The notes under the pieces were generated by a model that made no database searches, was not told where the DNA came from, and saw only the letters and a program-made list of their open reading frames with translations. A DNA stretch of 64,000 nucleotides from Roseimicrobium sp. ORNL1. Lineage in GTDB: Bacteria; Verrucomicrobiota; Verrucomicrobiia; Verrucomicrobiales; Verrucomicrobiaceae. A program made the translations under genes and the position numbers. Shown here one piece after another: positions 53,072 to 60,395 of this stretch; the first letter of the stretch is position 1; the number at the start of each line of letters is the position of its first letter. Location: contig NZ_CP049143.1 in NCBI RefSeq assembly GCF_011044495.1, positions 2,170,001-2,234,000 on the forward strand, given 5' to 3'.

Positions 53072-53455
53072 ATGAAAACTCTCGTCCGTTTCCTGCTGCC
53101 GGCCGTGCTCCTTTGCTCTGCTGCAAACCTTCACGCCCTTCCGAGGCATCGTCCGGGCAATCCCCGGGGCGTCGCCGACCCTCGTGGTATCGCGGATCCT
53201 CGAGGCGTGCTGGACCCGCGTGGTATCGCGGATCCCAGAGGGGTCTTTGATCCGCGGGGACCGTTCGACCCGCGCAATCCTGCGCGCTACATGTATGGCC
53301 TGCCGACAGGGTATGCCATGCGCACCTTCGCGGGTGTGCGCTACTACTACTGTGCGGGTACCTACTACTATCCGTACATCATCAATGGGCAGACCGTGTA
53401 CACCCGCTGCGTAATCAAGAATGGTGTGCCGGTCATGCCGCCGCGTCCTTATTGA
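53072..53455 (+). CDS. Small secreted protein with DPRG pentapeptide repeats
   Basis: A 127-residue protein with a signal peptide (residues 1-22). The mature part begins with about seven tandem units of the form (G/A)-(V/I)-x-D-P-R-G, spanning residues about 30-68 ('GVADPRGIADPRGVLDPRG'). The C-terminal ~60 residues are a Tyr/Cys-rich domain, 'FAGVRYYYCAGTYYYPYIINGQTVYTRC', like DUF6515-type proteins. Two Cys could form a disulfide. Function unknown. It follows the DUF2092 gene closely and is likely co-transcribed. Confidence 0.75.
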   Translation: MKTLVRFLLPAVLLCSAANLHALPRHRPGNPRGVADPRGIADPRGVLDPRGIADPRGVFDPRGPFDPRNPARYMYGLPTGYAMRTFAGVRYYYCAGTYYYPYIINGQTVYTRCVIKNGVPVMPPRPY

Positions 53456-53579
53456 CGTACGGATTTCAAGCGGGGCAAGGGAGCGTTTCGCTTCTGCTCG
53501 TTTCAAACGCTGCTCCTGCGATGACATTCAAACCCTTTTCAAAGGTTGGATTCTGTCGTAGAGAAAAGGGAGGACTCAC

Positions 53580-53915
53580 ATGACCCGAGCACTTCGAGCC
53601 ATCACTCTCTTTTCCCTGGTGTTCCTGCTGCCGCTTCTGGTGTGCCAGTGCCGCACCATCCATAGGTGCCTCAGTTTCTTTAAGGATCATACCAGCAAGG
53701 GGCACAGTATGCAGAGCGGAGGAGTATCTCCCACACGTGCGCTGACAGTGGAGGAGTTCATCGAGGCAAATGCGCATCGCAATCTGGACCCCGAATTGCT
53801 GAGGACCCGCTTTCGTGTAGCAGATGCTGACCGGGATGGACTTCTCACTCCCGAGGAGGTCGAGAGCCATCGTGCTCGAGCAGCGGAGAACAAGCGCAAC
53901 GCGGCCCGTGGGTAG
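53580..53915 (+). CDS. Small predicted lipoprotein with one EF-hand
   Basis: A 111-residue protein. The N-terminus is a hydrophobic signal ending at a Cys ('FLLPLLVCQCRT'), so it is likely lipidated. The C-terminal half contains one canonical EF-hand calcium loop, 'DADRDGLLTPEEV' (Asp at positions 1, 3, 5, Gly6, Glu12; about residues 82-94). Single EF-hand proteins are frequent in Planctomycetes and Verrucomicrobia secretomes. Function unknown. Confidence 0.72.
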   Translation: MTRALRAITLFSLVFLLPLLVCQCRTIHRCLSFFKDHTSKGHSMQSGGVSPTRALTVEEFIEANAHRNLDPELLRTRFRVADADRDGLLTPEEVESHRARAAENKRNAARG

Positions 53916-54169
53916 CACCACCTGCAGCAGGCGTCCGCCGGCGGGCTCCCGACCCCCCGGCGGACTTCTTTTGCTCACACACACATGACATCAAGCGATG
54001 GTCGCGTGGACCATCGCGAGTGCCGAGGACATGCTAGACGAAGGGACTGGATTGGGTAGTCGTGGATTTCCCCGAACAGGGGGTCAGGTGAGAGCGGTCC
54101 GATGAGATGTGCGGGGAACTATGGTTGCTGGGAGCAACCATGGGATCAAGCCCGCGCGAATGTGAGTGC

Positions 54170-54478
54170 ATGAGCTATCCCGCACCATCAGTTTCGTCCC
54201 TGCCGGAAACCGCCTTTCCGAGCGCATCCCTACTTCGCCAACAAAATCAAAACGTGAACCAAAGTGAGCGCTCCGCGTCGCTCGCCCTGGGTACAGGTGT
54301 CTTGCTGGGCTCGATATTCGGACACGGTTTTGGACGGCTGATTGCGTTTGGCGCAGCGGCTGGCCTGATCTACCGTGGCATGACGGGTCATTGCCCTCTT
54401 TACGAAAAGCTGCAGGTGGACACGATGACCCCGGAGGAAAAACTGACGGGAAGCACCGCGGACTTCACGGGCGTGTAG
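54170..54478 (+). CDS. DUF2892 (YgaP-like) small membrane protein
   Basis: A 102-residue protein with 'NQSERSASLALGTGVLLGSIFGHGFGRLIAFGAAAGLIYRGMTGHCPLYEKLQV', a two-helix membrane unit ending in G-x-C-P-L-Y. This is the DUF2892 inner-membrane domain, also found fused to rhodanese in YgaP. The Cys may bind metal or take part in sulfur chemistry, but this is inferred. The ATG at 54170 is a guess among several; a terminator follows. Confidence 0.78.
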   Translation: MSYPAPSVSSLPETAFPSASLLRQQNQNVNQSERSASLALGTGVLLGSIFGHGFGRLIAFGAAAGLIYRGMTGHCPLYEKLQVDTMTPEEKLTGSTADFTGV

Positions 54479-54510
54479 CATCCACCTGCCGGAAGAATAC
54501 ATTGCGAGCA

Positions 54511-54551
54511 GCCCCTTGCGTGTCGGCACGACGGGGGCTTTTCCTTTTTTA
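54511..54551 (+). terminator. Probable terminator of the DUF2892 gene
   Basis: AGCCCC and GGGGGCT form the stem of a hairpin with a ~17-base loop, followed by TTTTCCTTTTTT. It lies about 35 bases past the stop. Confidence 0.75.
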
Positions 54552-54608
54552 CCTCGCTCCCTTCAATGGGTTCTTCTTCGATTGTTTGGGCATGGGCAAT
54601 GAATCCGG

Positions 54609-54815
54609 CTACGGAGTATCTCCCATGAGCTTCTGTGGACTCCACGCGGGCTGATCCGTCTGGCGTGCCGAGCGCAGTTCACGTTCGGCCTGGAACCAGA
54701 AGTCCAGGTCCCGCCCTTGAGGTGATCCTGCCGCCAGCCAGCGCTCCCGGGCATGTGTTGCGATGTCCGATTCACTCACGGTATCCTTCTGCCAGTCGTT
54801 TGGGGAAGTGTTCAT
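54609..54815 (-). CDS. DUF2934 domain protein
   Basis: A 68-residue protein matching DUF2934: 'ESDIATHARERWLAAGSPQGRDLDFWFQAERELR' (about residues 15-48), a helical unit with conserved Ala, Trp, Gly and Trp-x-x-A-E. The family is small, soluble and of unknown function, common in Rhizobiales and other soil bacteria, often near stress genes. The CBS protein nearby is on the other strand. Confidence 0.8.
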   Translation of the reverse strand: MNTSPNDWQKDTVSESDIATHARERWLAAGSPQGRDLDFWFQAERELRSARQTDQPAWSPQKLMGDTP

Positions 54816-55170
54816 AGGATGGGATGATCTTGCTTTGGTGCTTTGCCAGCATGGGGCTCATCAAGATGCTCTTCGCGGGGGCATGTTGGTCCTGGTGCTA
54901 TTCACCAGCTTCTTCGTCTGCTTGCTGGCTTGCTCGTGCATGTTGGAGATTTCGCCCCTGTGGCACAGTCTGGATGGGTACGGACGGTGGTCTGCAAAAT
55001 GAACTCAGGGGCCACGCTGATCCCGACATCAGCCTTGCCCCGGGTGCAGTGAGAAGTGTCTTGTGAGGCGATCCTGACAGGCAGGCACACACAAAACCTC
55101 GCCTGCTCGTGTGGCCAAGTAGCCTGCGTCTTAGTGACCATTCAACCCCCCAATACCCATACCCAAATCC
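54816..55170. other. Intergenic region with no gene seen
   Basis: A 355-base gap between the divergent DUF2934 and CBS genes. Open frames in it overlap one another and read as cysteine- and serine-rich nonsense; no feature is recognised beyond the implied promoters. Confidence 0.5.
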
Positions 55171-55599
55171 ATGAAAGCGAATGAGATCATGACGGCCGAT
55201 GTGAAGGTGATTCGTCCGGGAACCAGCATCCAGTCTGCCGCCGAGGAGATGCGGAACTTGGGTGTGGGAGCCCTGCCCGTCTGCGATGGTGAGAAGCTGG
55301 TGGGCATGCTCACGGACCGGGATATCACCATCCGAGCCGTCGCTGAAGGCAGGGACCCGGGCAAGACCACCGCGAGTGACTGCATGAGCCCCCAAATGGT
55401 CTACTGCTTTGAGGACGATGATCTTGAGCGGGCGCAGCAGCTCATGAAGACGAACCAGGTGCGGAGGCTGCCCGTCATCAGCCGTGACAAGAAGCTGGTG
55501 GGAATCCTGGCCATCGGTGACCTGGCCACCAAAACGGAACGCCAGGAGCGGAAGGTGGGCGAGACGCTCCAGGAAATCTCAGAGCCGCCGGCGCGGTGA
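55171..55599 (+). CDS. CBS-domain pair protein
   Basis: A 142-residue protein made of two CBS domains, forming one Bateman module that typically binds adenine nucleotides. CBS1 is 'MTADVKVIRPGTSIQSAAEEMRNLGVGALPVCDGEKLVGMLTDRDITIR'; CBS2 is 'MSPQMVYCFEDDDLERAQQLMKTNQVRRLPVISRDKKLVGILAIGDLA'. Stand-alone pairs act as energy or signal sensors, often in stress conditions; the partner is unknown. Confidence 0.93.
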   Translation: MKANEIMTADVKVIRPGTSIQSAAEEMRNLGVGALPVCDGEKLVGMLTDRDITIRAVAEGRDPGKTTASDCMSPQMVYCFEDDDLERAQQLMKTNQVRRLPVISRDKKLVGILAIGDLATKTERQERKVGETLQEISEPPAR

Positions 55600-55656
55600 T
55601 TTAAGCCAGGGCTGCTGCGGTCGTACTGGTCAGGCCACTCCGCTTTCCGTTTCCGC

Positions 55657-56256
55657 CTACCAAAACTTGTACCACGGCTTCTTGCCTTCCGCGATCGACG
55701 TTGGGGCTTCAGAACTCGACGGGGAAGCAGGATGCGGAGGCGCAGTCTTGCTACCCTCAAGGAAGCCGTAGACGGCAATATTGAACGCAGCCTCAACACC
55801 GACATCCTTGACGCATTCCTTTGCGATGAACGCCGTCGCAATCGCAGCTGCGTGCGCAGCTTCCTTGAGCGGAACTGCATTTTTCCGAGCGATCTCCATC
55901 GCCTCGTCTTGCAGCAGCGACAGCGATTGCAGCGTCGTAAGTTCGAGGCCTTCTCCGTATTTCTGATCCCAGCCAAGCTTTGCCGGATCGAGCTGCACTC
56001 CGAAGTGCTGCAGCATGGACCCAAAAATGCTTACGAGTTGAGGCCCTTGTTCGTTGGCCTCATGGGACAGGACAACATGCCCTGGCTGAATGCCATTGAT
56101 GTTTAGATTGAAAGACCGAAGCAAAAGGCTGCCGGCCAATCGGGCCGAGCTCGCAATGGCGGTCTGGGGGTGTACTGCGCGGCCCGAGCCGAGTCTTTTT
56201 GCGATGAGGTCGACAAACTCGCCCGCGGTCTTGTGCTGCGCTTCGGATATCTGCAT
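55657..56256 (-). CDS. Conserved hypothetical helical protein
   Basis: A 199-residue protein, mainly helical, with no signal peptide. The N-terminal half contains 'AIASSARLAGSLLLRSF' and 'VVLSHEANEQGPQLVSIFGSML'; the C-terminus is Pro/Ser-rich with a final 'KKPWYKFW'. I recognise no family. It is the last of four minus-strand unknown genes (57952 to 55657) that precede the tRNA-linked element. It starts 39 bases after the gene at 56296-56580. Confidence 0.6.
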   Translation of the reverse strand: MQISEAQHKTAGEFVDLIAKRLGSGRAVHPQTAIASSARLAGSLLLRSFNLNINGIQPGHVVLSHEANEQGPQLVSIFGSMLQHFGVQLDPAKLGWDQKYGEGLELTTLQSLSLLQDEAMEIARKNAVPLKEAAHAAAIATAFIAKECVKDVGVEAAFNIAVYGFLEGSKTAPPHPASPSSSEAPTSIAEGKKPWYKFW

Positions 56257-56295
56257 ACGTTGGATAAATTCTATTTTGGTCTGTACCTTTGCAGT

Positions 56296-56580
56296 TCAAG
56301 CGTGCGCCCCGTTTCGTCTCCGCTCTGTGAGCTGCTTTTCCCTGGCTTTGGTGGCGAGCTTTTCGAGGGTGCGAACTTTTTCAGCCCGCGATCTCAGGGT
56401 CGAAGGGATCATGTGATTTTTCATCCACAGGGGATGACCGCTCTTTCCTTTCCAGTCACCCAATTGCAACCATGAAGCCGTGCCTCTGATGTTCTCATTT
56501 CGGGCAACGTACTCCTCTGCGGCAGCCAGGTGCAGGTCGAGCAACTCAATCTGTTCTTTGATTTTCCGCGCCTTATTCAT
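56296..56580 (-). CDS. Small hypothetical coiled-coil protein
   Basis: A 94-residue, strongly basic protein. An N-terminal helix 'KARKIKEQIELLDLHLAAAEEYVARNEN' precedes a Trp-containing linker, and a C-terminal helix 'LRSRAEKVRTLEKLATKAREKQLTERRR' is rich in Arg/Lys. No family recognised. The start at 56580 gives a compact protein. Confidence 0.55.
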   Translation of the reverse strand: MNKARKIKEQIELLDLHLAAAEEYVARNENIRGTASWLQLGDWKGKSGHPLWMKNHMIPSTLRSRAEKVRTLEKLATKAREKQLTERRRNGAHA

Positions 56581-56658
56581 GGGTGAACGCTGCACGCGTG
56601 ACGTTTGGCATCAGAGGCGCTGTTCGGCAAGCCAATCAGCGTCCGCTCAATGGAGGGG

Positions 56659-57162
56659 TCAGGCATCTGGTTTCCAGGAGTGAACAATCTCTCCATTTTT
56701 TCTCAAGAATGCTGAGCGCAGCCGTCCCGCGCTGCAAAGCTGATCAAACAACGCATAGTAGGCCGGCTCCAACTGGGACCAATCGTCGAATTGTTTGAAT
56801 GTGCCTTCGACGCCGTTGGACCAAAGATCGCCTTTGGGGTGGCCGGTGACCGGCTGATCTTCCCAATTGCCACCCATGTGACCGCGCCAGTCGGGGCCTT
56901 TGCTTGAGCTGAGAACTTTGGTTTGGTGGCCTTCGGGTGCAAATGCATGAAGTTCTCTCGACGCGTCTTCCACGTAAAGGCGACCGCAGTGCGGGCATTG
57001 GTAGCACGTCCGGACGAATGAAAACCAGGAATCCACTCTTTTGCCCGACTCGATCATATCTTCGAAATCTTCCCAATCCTGATCGGCGACCACATGCGCC
57101 TTGTAGGACAGGAAGTCGGAATTGTCAGGAATGACCGCGCCGCACTTGCATCGGATCTTCAT
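56659..57162 (-). CDS. Hypothetical protein with N-terminal zinc ribbon
   Basis: A 167-residue protein. Cys pairs 'CKC' (residues 5-7) and 'CYQCPHC' (about 54-60) could bind one zinc in a ribbon. The rest is acidic and Trp-rich ('DWRGHMGGNWEDQPVTGHPKGDLW'). It resembles the short zinc-ribbon hypotheticals found beside polymorphic toxin immunity genes, but nothing here proves that role. It is in the same minus-strand row as its neighbours. Confidence 0.6.
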   Translation of the reverse strand: MKIRCKCGAVIPDNSDFLSYKAHVVADQDWEDFEDMIESGKRVDSWFSFVRTCYQCPHCGRLYVEDASRELHAFAPEGHQTKVLSSSKGPDWRGHMGGNWEDQPVTGHPKGDLWSNGVEGTFKQFDDWSQLEPAYYALFDQLCSAGRLRSAFLRKNGEIVHSWKPDA

Positions 57163-57364
57163 CTCTGATGCCTAACACGGAGATCGTTTGCCGACATGAA
57201 AAAAACAACCCTTCCATAGCTCGCAAGTATGTGGGCGCTCTCCAGGTATTCTTCCATGCGACTGGAAGAACGTCAGGAGTGCCAGGTGTCTTGTCCCTTG
57301 GTGCTCACGACGCAAGGATCTGATTGTGCAGAGTGGATGTGCGCCGCCGCAGGATAAGCCAGTT

Positions 57365-57952
57365 CTATTTTTTGGCTGGCGTTGACGGCATCGGAACAAT
57401 CGCAGGTCCGGCCACATCATTGCGCCGGCTGGTCAGACTTTGGAGCGGACGGGCTGTTTCTTTCCAGGTGTGTTGCAGATCCATGTAGCGCTCGTTGATC
57501 CACAACAACACGGGCGACATGCGCTCCTGGATGGGTGGTTCCCAAATGTATCTTAGCCATATCTCCCGCCCGCCGAGTGTCGCGGCCGGAAATTCACTGA
57601 TGTTCGATTCCCAAAAAACCTCACGCCGCGTTTCACCGGGTGCCAGGGTGAAGGATTCTTTTTGCTCGTAGGAATTCGTGGTAAACAGCGGTCCCCGGGG
57701 GCCCATGCCGCCGTCCGGGTACAGGTCTATCCACATGAGGCCGTGAACGACCACGGGAAAGCGGGATTCGTTTTTGATCTCGTAGTGGAGGCAGTGCCTC
57801 CAATCTTTCTCTGGGTCCTCAGGGGTTACGAGTTCGACGGAGCGGAGGCTCAAGGGATTCTGCACCATCCATTGGGCGGCGATGTAGAAGACCAGCCCCG
57901 TGATGACGAGGGCCACTCCCAGGAGCAAGAGTCGGCGGATGTGGCGGCGCAT
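57365..57952 (-). CDS. Single-pass membrane protein, hypothetical
   Basis: A 195-residue protein with an N-terminal membrane helix (residues about 8-28, 'LLLLGVALVITGLVFYIAAQW'). An extracytoplasmic region follows, rich in Trp, Arg and Glu, with 'HCLHYEIKNESRFPVVVHGLMWIDLYPDGGMGPRGPLF'. This strand-rich pattern could be an Ig-like fold. No family recognised. It is the first gene of the minus-strand row, about 50 bases from the tRNA-Ser fragment. Confidence 0.6.
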   Translation of the reverse strand: MRRHIRRLLLLGVALVITGLVFYIAAQWMVQNPLSLRSVELVTPEDPEKDWRHCLHYEIKNESRFPVVVHGLMWIDLYPDGGMGPRGPLFTTNSYEQKESFTLAPGETRREVFWESNISEFPAATLGGREIWLRYIWEPPIQERMSPVLLWINERYMDLQHTWKETARPLQSLTSRRNDVAGPAIVPMPSTPAKK

Positions 57953-58004
57953 TCAGAAGACTCTGCCGAATGGTGGCTGTAACACCTTCATCCTCAGTAG
58001 CGAG

Positions 58005-58065
58005 TGGCGGAGGGAGAGGGATTCGAACCCCCGGATACTTGCGCATCAACGGTTTTCAAGAACGT
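58005..58065 (-). pseudogene. 3' fragment of tRNA-Ser(UGA): left attachment junction of a mobile element
   Basis: Read on the minus strand, this is the 3' half of a serine tRNA: the loop CTTGAAA with anticodon TGA (58056-58058), the 3' anticodon strand ACCGT, a variable arm, the T arm GGGGG-TTCGAAT-CCCTC, acceptor strand TCCCTCC, discriminator G and CCA ending at 58005. The 5' half (acceptor GGAGGGA, D arm) is missing; the five bases before the loop keep only four of five pairs. The integrase gene starts about 100 bases away on the side of the missing half. This is what tyrosine integrases leave when an element enters at the anticodon loop. The intact tRNA copy is expected at the far end of the element, outside the window. 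Confidence 0.88.
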
Positions 58066-58165
58066 TGTGTATGTCGCAAAATCAAGGGAAAGTGCGGTGT
58101 GGTGCAGATTTGGTGCATCTTTTTTCTTGTAAAGATGGAGAGAACTGGGCACATCTAGGGAAATC

Positions 58166-59350
58166 ATGGCCGTTGGAAAAGTCACTCTCTCTCCCTACAA
58201 AGTAACCGGACGCCCTCAAAAATGGCAGGTGGCTTGGCCGAATCCCGAGCCCGGCAAGCCCCGACTTCGGAAAAGGTTCATCAGCAAGACAGATGCCAAA
58301 CAGTTCAAATCGGAAAAGGACGTCGAGATCCTCAACGATGGGAGGGAAGTAGCTGGATTGCCTGATTCGTGGACTCGGGATGCGGCATGGGCACGGAAGC
58401 AATTGGAGCACGCGGGCGTCACACTTCGCCATGTGGTTGAGGATTACTTACATCGCCATCGCGTGGCACAGAGGAGTACTGGCCTAAAGGATGCGGTGGA
58501 AGATTACCTAGAAGCTCGCGAGAATGACGGACTAGCAGCGCGTTCGCTTGGTGACGCCCGCGCCCGCTTACGGCGCTTCTATGGCGATATGCCCACGGAT
58601 GCAAAGGTGAGTGATGTGCAGAAACGGGACATGGAAGATTGGCTTGCCGGGCTGAAGGTGGCGGCACAGACCAAGCGGAACTTCCAGCGTGTACTTCACA
58701 CGTTCTTCCAGTGGGCAGAGGGTAGGGGATACTGCCAAGAAAATCCCGCCGCGTTGAAGCGAGCCACAACTAAAAAAGCAAAGACGGCTGTCCGTCCGGT
58801 TCAAATTTTCACCCCAGGTGAACTGCGCACGGTTCTGGAGAACTGCCCCCGGGAAATTCTTGCCTTCCATGTTCTAGGGGCGTTTTGCGGTATCCGAAGC
58901 GCCGAGCTTGAACGCTTGGATTGGGCAGATGTAGATCTTAAGCGTGGGCAGGTGGCTGTTTCGCCCGAACAAAGCAAGACTGCTTCCCGGCGATTTGTGC
59001 CCGTGCCAGAAGCCGCACGGCAATGGCTCGCAGCAGTCGCAGAGCAAAGTGGTCCCGTCACACCGCACAATGCCGTCATGTGGCTTTGTAGGCAATTCCA
59101 TCGGGACCTCGTGAAGCATCATAACCTGGAATGGAAGGACAACGGGTTGCGGCACTCTTTCGCTTCTTATTCCCTCGCCATGCATGAGGATGCGCCCCGT
59201 GTGTCCCTGTGGCTTGGGCAAATGTCGCCTAGCGTAGTCTTTCGCCATTACAGGGAGCGAGCTACTAAAGAGGATGCGGAGGCTTACTTTGCAGTAGTTC
59301 CCGCAAACGAGCCCGGCAACGTGGTTGCCTTTAGCGAGCGAGCGGCGTAG
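58166..59350 (+). CDS. int: Tyrosine recombinase/integrase of the tRNA-Ser element
   Basis: A 394-residue phage-type integrase that would catalyse integration and excision at tRNA-Ser. It has an N-terminal arm-type region, a core-binding SAM-like domain near residues 100-200 ('GLKDAVEDYLEARENDGLAARSLGDARARLRRFY') and the catalytic domain at 215-380. Catalytic residues are Arg in 'FCGIRSAELERLDWADV', Lys in 'SPEQSKTASRRFVPV', the box II Arg in 'DNGLRHSFASYSLA' with Asn where the first His is common, and the Tyr nucleophile in 'FRHYRERAT'. The usual GH before it reads GQ ('WLGQMSP'). An AGGGA ribosome site precedes the ATG by a few bases. It is oriented into the element. Confidence 0.93.
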   Translation: MAVGKVTLSPYKVTGRPQKWQVAWPNPEPGKPRLRKRFISKTDAKQFKSEKDVEILNDGREVAGLPDSWTRDAAWARKQLEHAGVTLRHVVEDYLHRHRVAQRSTGLKDAVEDYLEARENDGLAARSLGDARARLRRFYGDMPTDAKVSDVQKRDMEDWLAGLKVAAQTKRNFQRVLHTFFQWAEGRGYCQENPAALKRATTKKAKTAVRPVQIFTPGELRTVLENCPREILAFHVLGAFCGIRSAELERLDWADVDLKRGQVAVSPEQSKTASRRFVPVPEAARQWLAAVAEQSGPVTPHNAVMWLCRQFHRDLVKHHNLEWKDNGLRHSFASYSLAMHEDAPRVSLWLGQMSPSVVFRHYRERATKEDAEAYFAVVPANEPGNVVAFSERAA

Positions 59351-59427
59351 GCGCGCCGTCGCGCCCTTGGACCATTTGTACTCATTTTTCGTTAGTTTGC
59401 ACATACCCCGATGTGCAAGTTGGCACC

Positions 59428-59655
59428 ATGAGGAAAACCGTGCCTGATGCTGCAAAGATAGAGCCGTATCTAAACATTCGCCAGATTGCCGAACATTTCT
59501 GCATCGCGGAGAAGACCGCCTATCGCTGGTCAGAGGATGGCACACTGCCCCACTACAAGCTCAATGCTCGCGTTCTCCGCTTTAAGTTGAGCGAATGCGA
59601 AGCGGCAATGCAAAAGCGCCGTGTCATGTCGGTAAGCGAAGCTCGCGCAGCTTAA
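59428..59655 (+). CDS. Excisionase/AlpA-like helix-turn-helix protein
   Basis: A 75-residue DNA-binding protein of the MerR/excisionase (HTH_17) type: 'LNIRQIAEHFCIAEKTAYRWSEDGTLPHYKLNARVLRFKLSECEAAM'. It has a helix-turn-helix followed by the wing and Phe-Lys-x-x-E helix typical of AlpA/Xis. Right after the integrase gene, it may direct excision or activate the element. The ATG at 59428 is preferred over a GTG 15 bases upstream. Confidence 0.85.
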   Translation: MRKTVPDAAKIEPYLNIRQIAEHFCIAEKTAYRWSEDGTLPHYKLNARVLRFKLSECEAAMQKRRVMSVSEARAA

Positions 59656-59724
59656 GCCAGTGATCTGTTTAGCGGGCTCATTGACGCGTCATTGTATCAT
59701 AATCTACTACACCAACACGTTGCT

Positions 59725-59982
59725 ATGTCCTACCTCATCACTCAATCGGCAGTCGCACGAGCCCTCCAAACGACACCTTACACCGTTAGGAAGCTTGTGG
59801 ATCAAGGTCACATTCCCGCAGTGCGGATGTCCTCCAATCGCTTCAGATTCGATCCTTTGTCAGTGGCCCTAGCCCTGGACTACCTCCCAACCCTGGAGGG
59901 CTCCAAATCAGACACGCTATCCCGCCGGGATCCAGTCGCAGTGCTGGGAGCCTCTCACCGATTGATGCATGGCAGGCGGTGA
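59725..59982 (+). CDS. Helix-turn-helix protein, second in the row
   Basis: An 85-residue MerR/excisionase-like protein: 'YLITQSAVARALQTTPYTVRKLVDQGHIPAVRMSSNRFRFDPLSVALALDYL'. The wing and final helix are again visible. It is distinct from its neighbours in sequence, so the row is not a recent tandem duplication. Probably a regulator of the element. Confidence 0.8.
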   Translation: MSYLITQSAVARALQTTPYTVRKLVDQGHIPAVRMSSNRFRFDPLSVALALDYLPTLEGSKSDTLSRRDPVAVLGASHRLMHGRR

Positions 59983-60000
59983 GGTTGACGATCTGCCACT

Positions 60001-60050
60001 AGTGACCACTAGAGACAATTAGCGACCATCAGTTACCATTAGTTACCACA
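60001..60050 (+). promoter_or_regulatory. Five tandem 10-bp repeats, iteron or operator array
   Basis: The 50 bases before the third HTH gene are five consecutive decamers of the form AG-N-N-ACCA-N-N: AGTGACCACT, AGAGACAATT, AGCGACCATC, AGTTACCATT, AGTTACCACA. The 10-bp period places each copy on the same face of the helix, and it is not a multiple of three, so it is not coding. The array ends at the ATG of the gene at 60050. It is likely a multi-site operator, or iterons for replication of the excised element. Confidence 0.8.
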
Positions 60051-60334
60051 TGAGTTACGAAACACATTCGCCGCAGAAATTGCTCACGCGGTGCGAGGTA
60101 AGCGCACTACTTAGAATGTCGTCCCGCGCGGTTGCTCGCCTCGCTGCACGAGGAAGCCTCTCTGAAGTCAGGGTTTCACCGCGCAAGGTGTTCTACCGCG
60201 CCGCAGACGTTCTCACGGTGATGGGCGAGACGCCAGAGCACCCATCCCCACCGAAGCGCACGAAGCACGAGCGGGATCTTGAATGGGAGTTTGCGGATCA
60301 TCCCTACCCGATTCGAGACGTCACCCCCACCTGA
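60050..60334 (+). CDS. Helix-turn-helix protein next to the decamer array
   Basis: A 94-residue protein with 'LLTRCEVSALLRMSSRAVARLAARGSLSEVRVSPRKVFYRAADVLTVM', an excisionase/MerR-like helix-turn-helix. A basic, acidic tail ('PPKRTKHERDLEWEF') follows. The ATG at 60050 sits at the end of the decamer array, so this protein is a good candidate for binding it, either to control itself or to start replication. Confidence 0.78.
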   Translation: MSYETHSPQKLLTRCEVSALLRMSSRAVARLAARGSLSEVRVSPRKVFYRAADVLTVMGETPEHPSPPKRTKHERDLEWEFADHPYPIRDVTPT

Positions 60335-60340
60335 CACAAG

Positions 60341-60380
60341 AAAGCCGCGCCCTGGTAATCCCTACCGTGAGCGCGGCTCT
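60341..60380. promoter_or_regulatory. Hairpin ahead of the primase gene
   Basis: AGCCGCGC (60343-60350) pairs with GCGCGGCT (60371-60378), with an inner GGTA/TACC stem. It lies between the third HTH gene and the primase-like gene and has no T-run, so regulation by RNA structure is as likely as termination. Confidence 0.5.
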
Positions 60381-60395
60381 CAAACCAACCGTACG

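Noticed and set aside
58005-58100. An intact serine tRNA at the integrase boundary
   Set aside because: No GGAGGGA acceptor strand or D arm exists in the next 40 bases on the minus strand, so only the 3' half is present.
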